Assembly: GCA_021160945.1 (NCBI GenBank)
Contig: JAGHBQ010000029.1
Location: forward strand, 1-6,853
Length of the DNA: 6,853 nt
Reading direction: 5' to 3'
Origin: Thermoplasmata archaeon
Lineage (GTDB): Archaea; Thermoplasmatota; Thermoplasmata; Thermoplasmatales; Aciduliprofundaceae
Part shown: positions 5,172 to 6,853 of the stretch, in pieces
Position numbering within the stretch: the first letter of the stretch is position 1
Layout of the letters: every line of letters begins with the position of its first letter
Notes under the pieces: generated by a model
What the model was told of the DNA's origin: nothing
Seen by the model: only the letters and a program-made list of their open reading frames with translations
Database searches by the model: none
Made by a program: the position numbers and the translations under genes

Positions 5172-6853
5172 TTACTGAAAATCGAAAAGAGTCCTTCTTT
5201 TCTTCCTCTCTTTTTTCTCGAACATTTCAAGTTCAAATTGCCTGCTTCCTGTTAACAGGTTCTCTTCGTCCACTCCAAAAATTTCTGTTACTCTCGCCAA
5301 GGTCTCGGCTATTCTTTTTGCATAGTAACGATAATCTGGTCTTTTCTTGAAGGGCCTTCCAGGTATATATGGTTCTACATCTTGCTTGGAGCCTCTGGCG
5401 TTTACAACAATCCACGAGACTTTCATTCCCGGGATGAATTCATAGCCTAGAGCCATCATTTTTTTTGCTGCTTGGACATTGGCCATAGATTCTGGATTTT
5501 TGTAAAATCTGAAATCCTTTACAGTGCGTGATATCACAAGACTCTCTATGGGAACCTCACCCTTCTTCACCTTATCCACAATTTCTCTGGCCAGCTTGAT
5601 GGCTCCATCTATATCTCCATCAAGTATCTTCTCAAAAACCATTTTCTGTGCGTCACTCTGAAGATCAAAGGAATCTGTTCGGCGAATCTCATAGCCCCTA
5701 ACTATCATCTCTCCCCTTTGCTCCTCGGGCCAGATTATCCTGCCAACATACCTTTTCTTTGCTCCGTGGGAGAAGAAAGGCTCAAGTATCTTTTCAAACT
5801 CAAGAATGAGGTTCTCTCTTTTTGAGATTTCTTCCGCTTTCTCCTTCCCAAATTTTATAGTACTTTCTAAATCTGTATAAGGTGACTGGAAGAACACACT
5901 ATCCGTGTCCCCATACACAACCTTAACACCCTCTTCCTCAAGCTCTCTGATAATTCTTTTAATCATTTCTCGTGCAAAGGCGGTTATGCTCGCCCCTATA
6001 TCTGGATTGGTAAATCGGTAAAAGGATGAGGCAAGAACCCCATAAAATGAGTTCATAAGTATTTTCACTGCCTGCTGAAGTCCATCATAGTAATCTCTCT
6101 TATCTGGCTCTTCCTTCATCCTTCTTTTCAGCTCATCTCTCTTTTTCATAAGCTCCTCCAAAATCTTGGGTATCAACCCTTCCCTCTTTTCTTTCTTCAA
6201 GAATTTCACTCCGGTGGGACTTACTATCTCACCACCCTCACTTATGGTGGTAAAACAGATATTATACTTTATAATAATACTGGGATACATGCTCTTGAAA
6301 TCCAGAACACATACCCAGTGATATAAGCCTGGATCTATGGTATGCACATAGCCGCCCTCTATTTTCTTCGTTTTTCTCTCCTGACCCTGAAGAGGAACAC
6401 CGATTCCCCTGCGATCCGCTTCACGAATTAGTAAAGAATCCACCCAGTTAGATGTGCCTGAATGAATCACATCACCCAGCGGAAATTTAGTAACTGTAGC
6501 TAGATCAAGATACTTATTGATTATACCGATCTTAAGAAGAATTCGGAGTGCCAGCTCTGCATCTCTTTTGCAATATTCAATAACCTCCTCCTTTCTTTTT
6601 TCCCACTCCTCATCAATGTTTGTGCGATCTATATCCAACTTTCCCTCACCAAAAAGTTCCTGAGATACGGCCTCAAGTGTCTCTTGTTTCAATCTCAACT
6701 CTTTTTTTACGGCCCACCATGCATCTTCAATTACGCGACCATGCACGCGCCAGAACTGCCCCACAATTCTCTGAGGTTTGCTACCATCCCTTCCCATGGC
6801 AAAATCTATATTGTATTTCTTGTATTTATCGCTTAAAAGCTCGAGATCATATC
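5172..6853 (-). CDS. polB: Family B DNA polymerase, C-terminal part (5' end outside window)
   Basis: This is a replicative or repair DNA polymerase with a 3'-5' exonuclease. The frame is open to the window edge, giving about 559 residues; the Met at 6797 is internal. Numbered from that Met, exonuclease motif III is Y75-C-K-R-D79, the linker has E147-G-G-Y, motif A is D166-F-K-S-M-Y-P-S-I-I, motif B is K245-I-L-M-N-S-F-Y-G, motif C is Y295-G-D-T-D-S, and K-K-R-Y follows at 347-350. Both catalytic carboxylates of the polymerase site (D166, D297 with D299) are intact, so the enzyme looks active. Exonuclease motifs I and II and the N-terminal domain lie beyond the edge. After a basic stretch the protein ends in R-R-T-L-F-D-F-Q, which resembles a PCNA-interacting peptide. 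The stop at 5172-5174 is 41 nt from the chosen DUF296 start. Whether it is PolB1-like or PolB3-like cannot be settled from this fragment. Confidence 0.96.
   Translation of the reverse strand, partial: YDLELLSDKYKKYNIDFAMGRDGSKPQRIVGQFWRVHGRVIEDAWWAVKKELRLKQETLEAVSQELFGEGKLDIDRTNIDEEWEKRKEEVIEYCKRDAELALRILLKIGIINKYLDLATVTKFPLGDVIHSGTSNWVDSLLIREADRRGIGVPLQGQERKTKKIEGGYVHTIDPGLYHWVCVLDFKSMYPSIIIKYNICFTTISEGGEIVSPTGVKFLKKEKREGLIPKILEELMKKRDELKRRMKEEPDKRDYYDGLQQAVKILMNSFYGVLASSFYRFTNPDIGASITAFAREMIKRIIRELEEEGVKVVYGDTDSVFFQSPYTDLESTIKFGKEKAEEISKRENLILEFEKILEPFFSHGAKKRYVGRIIWPEEQRGEMIVRGYEIRRTDSFDLQSDAQKMVFEKILDGDIDGAIKLAREIVDKVKKGEVPIESLVISRTVKDFRFYKNPESMANVQAAKKMMALGYEFIPGMKVSWIVVNARGSKQDVEPYIPGRPFKKRPDYRYYAKRIAETLARVTEIFGVDEENLLTGSRQFELEMFEKKERKKRRTLFDFQ

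Noticed and set aside
4714..5178. 154-codon + strand open frame opposite the DUF296 gene.
   Set aside because: It is antisense to a recognised domain with intact signature residues, has no Shine-Dalgarno or promoter, and its translation is low-complexity Leu/Ser/Tyr-rich as expected from a shadow frame.
6795..6797. ATG as a true start of a 541-residue polymerase.
   Set aside because: The frame stays open to the window edge with polymerase-like sequence (ending YNIDFA before the Met), and exonuclease motifs I and II must lie upstream.
1..6853. Search for mobile elements, CRISPR repeats, tRNA genes, toxin-antitoxin pairs or defence genes.
   Set aside because: No direct or inverted repeats, tRNA-like cloverleaf or transposase-like frame was seen. 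The window is packed with housekeeping genes of uniform codon use.

Overview
The window looks like thermophilic archaeal chromosome, most likely euryarchaeal and tentatively a member of the Thermoplasmatota. The evidence is an archaeal-type threonyl-tRNA synthetase with the archaeal editing domain, a 50-residue L40e ribosomal protein, a family B DNA polymerase, and a nicotinate phosphoribosyltransferase with the C-terminal zinc knuckle known from the Thermoplasma acidophilum enzyme. TATA boxes sit about 26 nt upstream of start codons, arginine is mostly AGA/AGG, and the proteins are rich in Lys and Glu. A placement below that level cannot be made from sequence reading alone.

The layout is very compact. 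On the + strand, 1..384 is the 3' end of a conserved-looking gene of unknown function. It runs head-to-head at its 3' end, with a 27-bp overlap, into thrS (358..2193, minus). An 83-bp divergent promoter region (2194..2276) separates thrS from rpl40e (2277..2429, plus), and both genes appear to be transcribed leaderless or nearly so. The 3' end of rpl40e overlaps by 29 bp the 3' end of pcp, the last gene of a minus-strand cluster.

That cluster reads, in transcription order, polB (6853..5172, its 5' part outside the window), a PPC/DUF296 protein (5130..4711), nicotinamidase pncA (4684..4166), nicotinate phosphoribosyltransferase pncB (4169..2997) and pyroglutamyl peptidase pcp (3003..2401). pncA and pncB overlap by 4 nt (ATGA) and pncB and pcp by 7 nt (ATGTTGA), each downstream gene having a Shine-Dalgarno sequence inside the upstream gene. 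PncA (nicotinamide to nicotinate) and PncB (nicotinate to nicotinate mononucleotide) are consecutive steps of the Preiss-Handler NAD salvage route, so this is a functional unit. pcp is co-translated with it for no obvious metabolic reason.

There is no mobile element, CRISPR array, tRNA, rRNA or long non-coding stretch. I see no clear new multi-gene system. The points worth a second look are the unknown gene at the left edge, the RFC-like PCNA-binding tail of the polymerase, the paired leaderless promoters, the overlapping convergent gene ends with oligo-U tracts inside the facing genes, and the pncA-pncB-pcp coupling.
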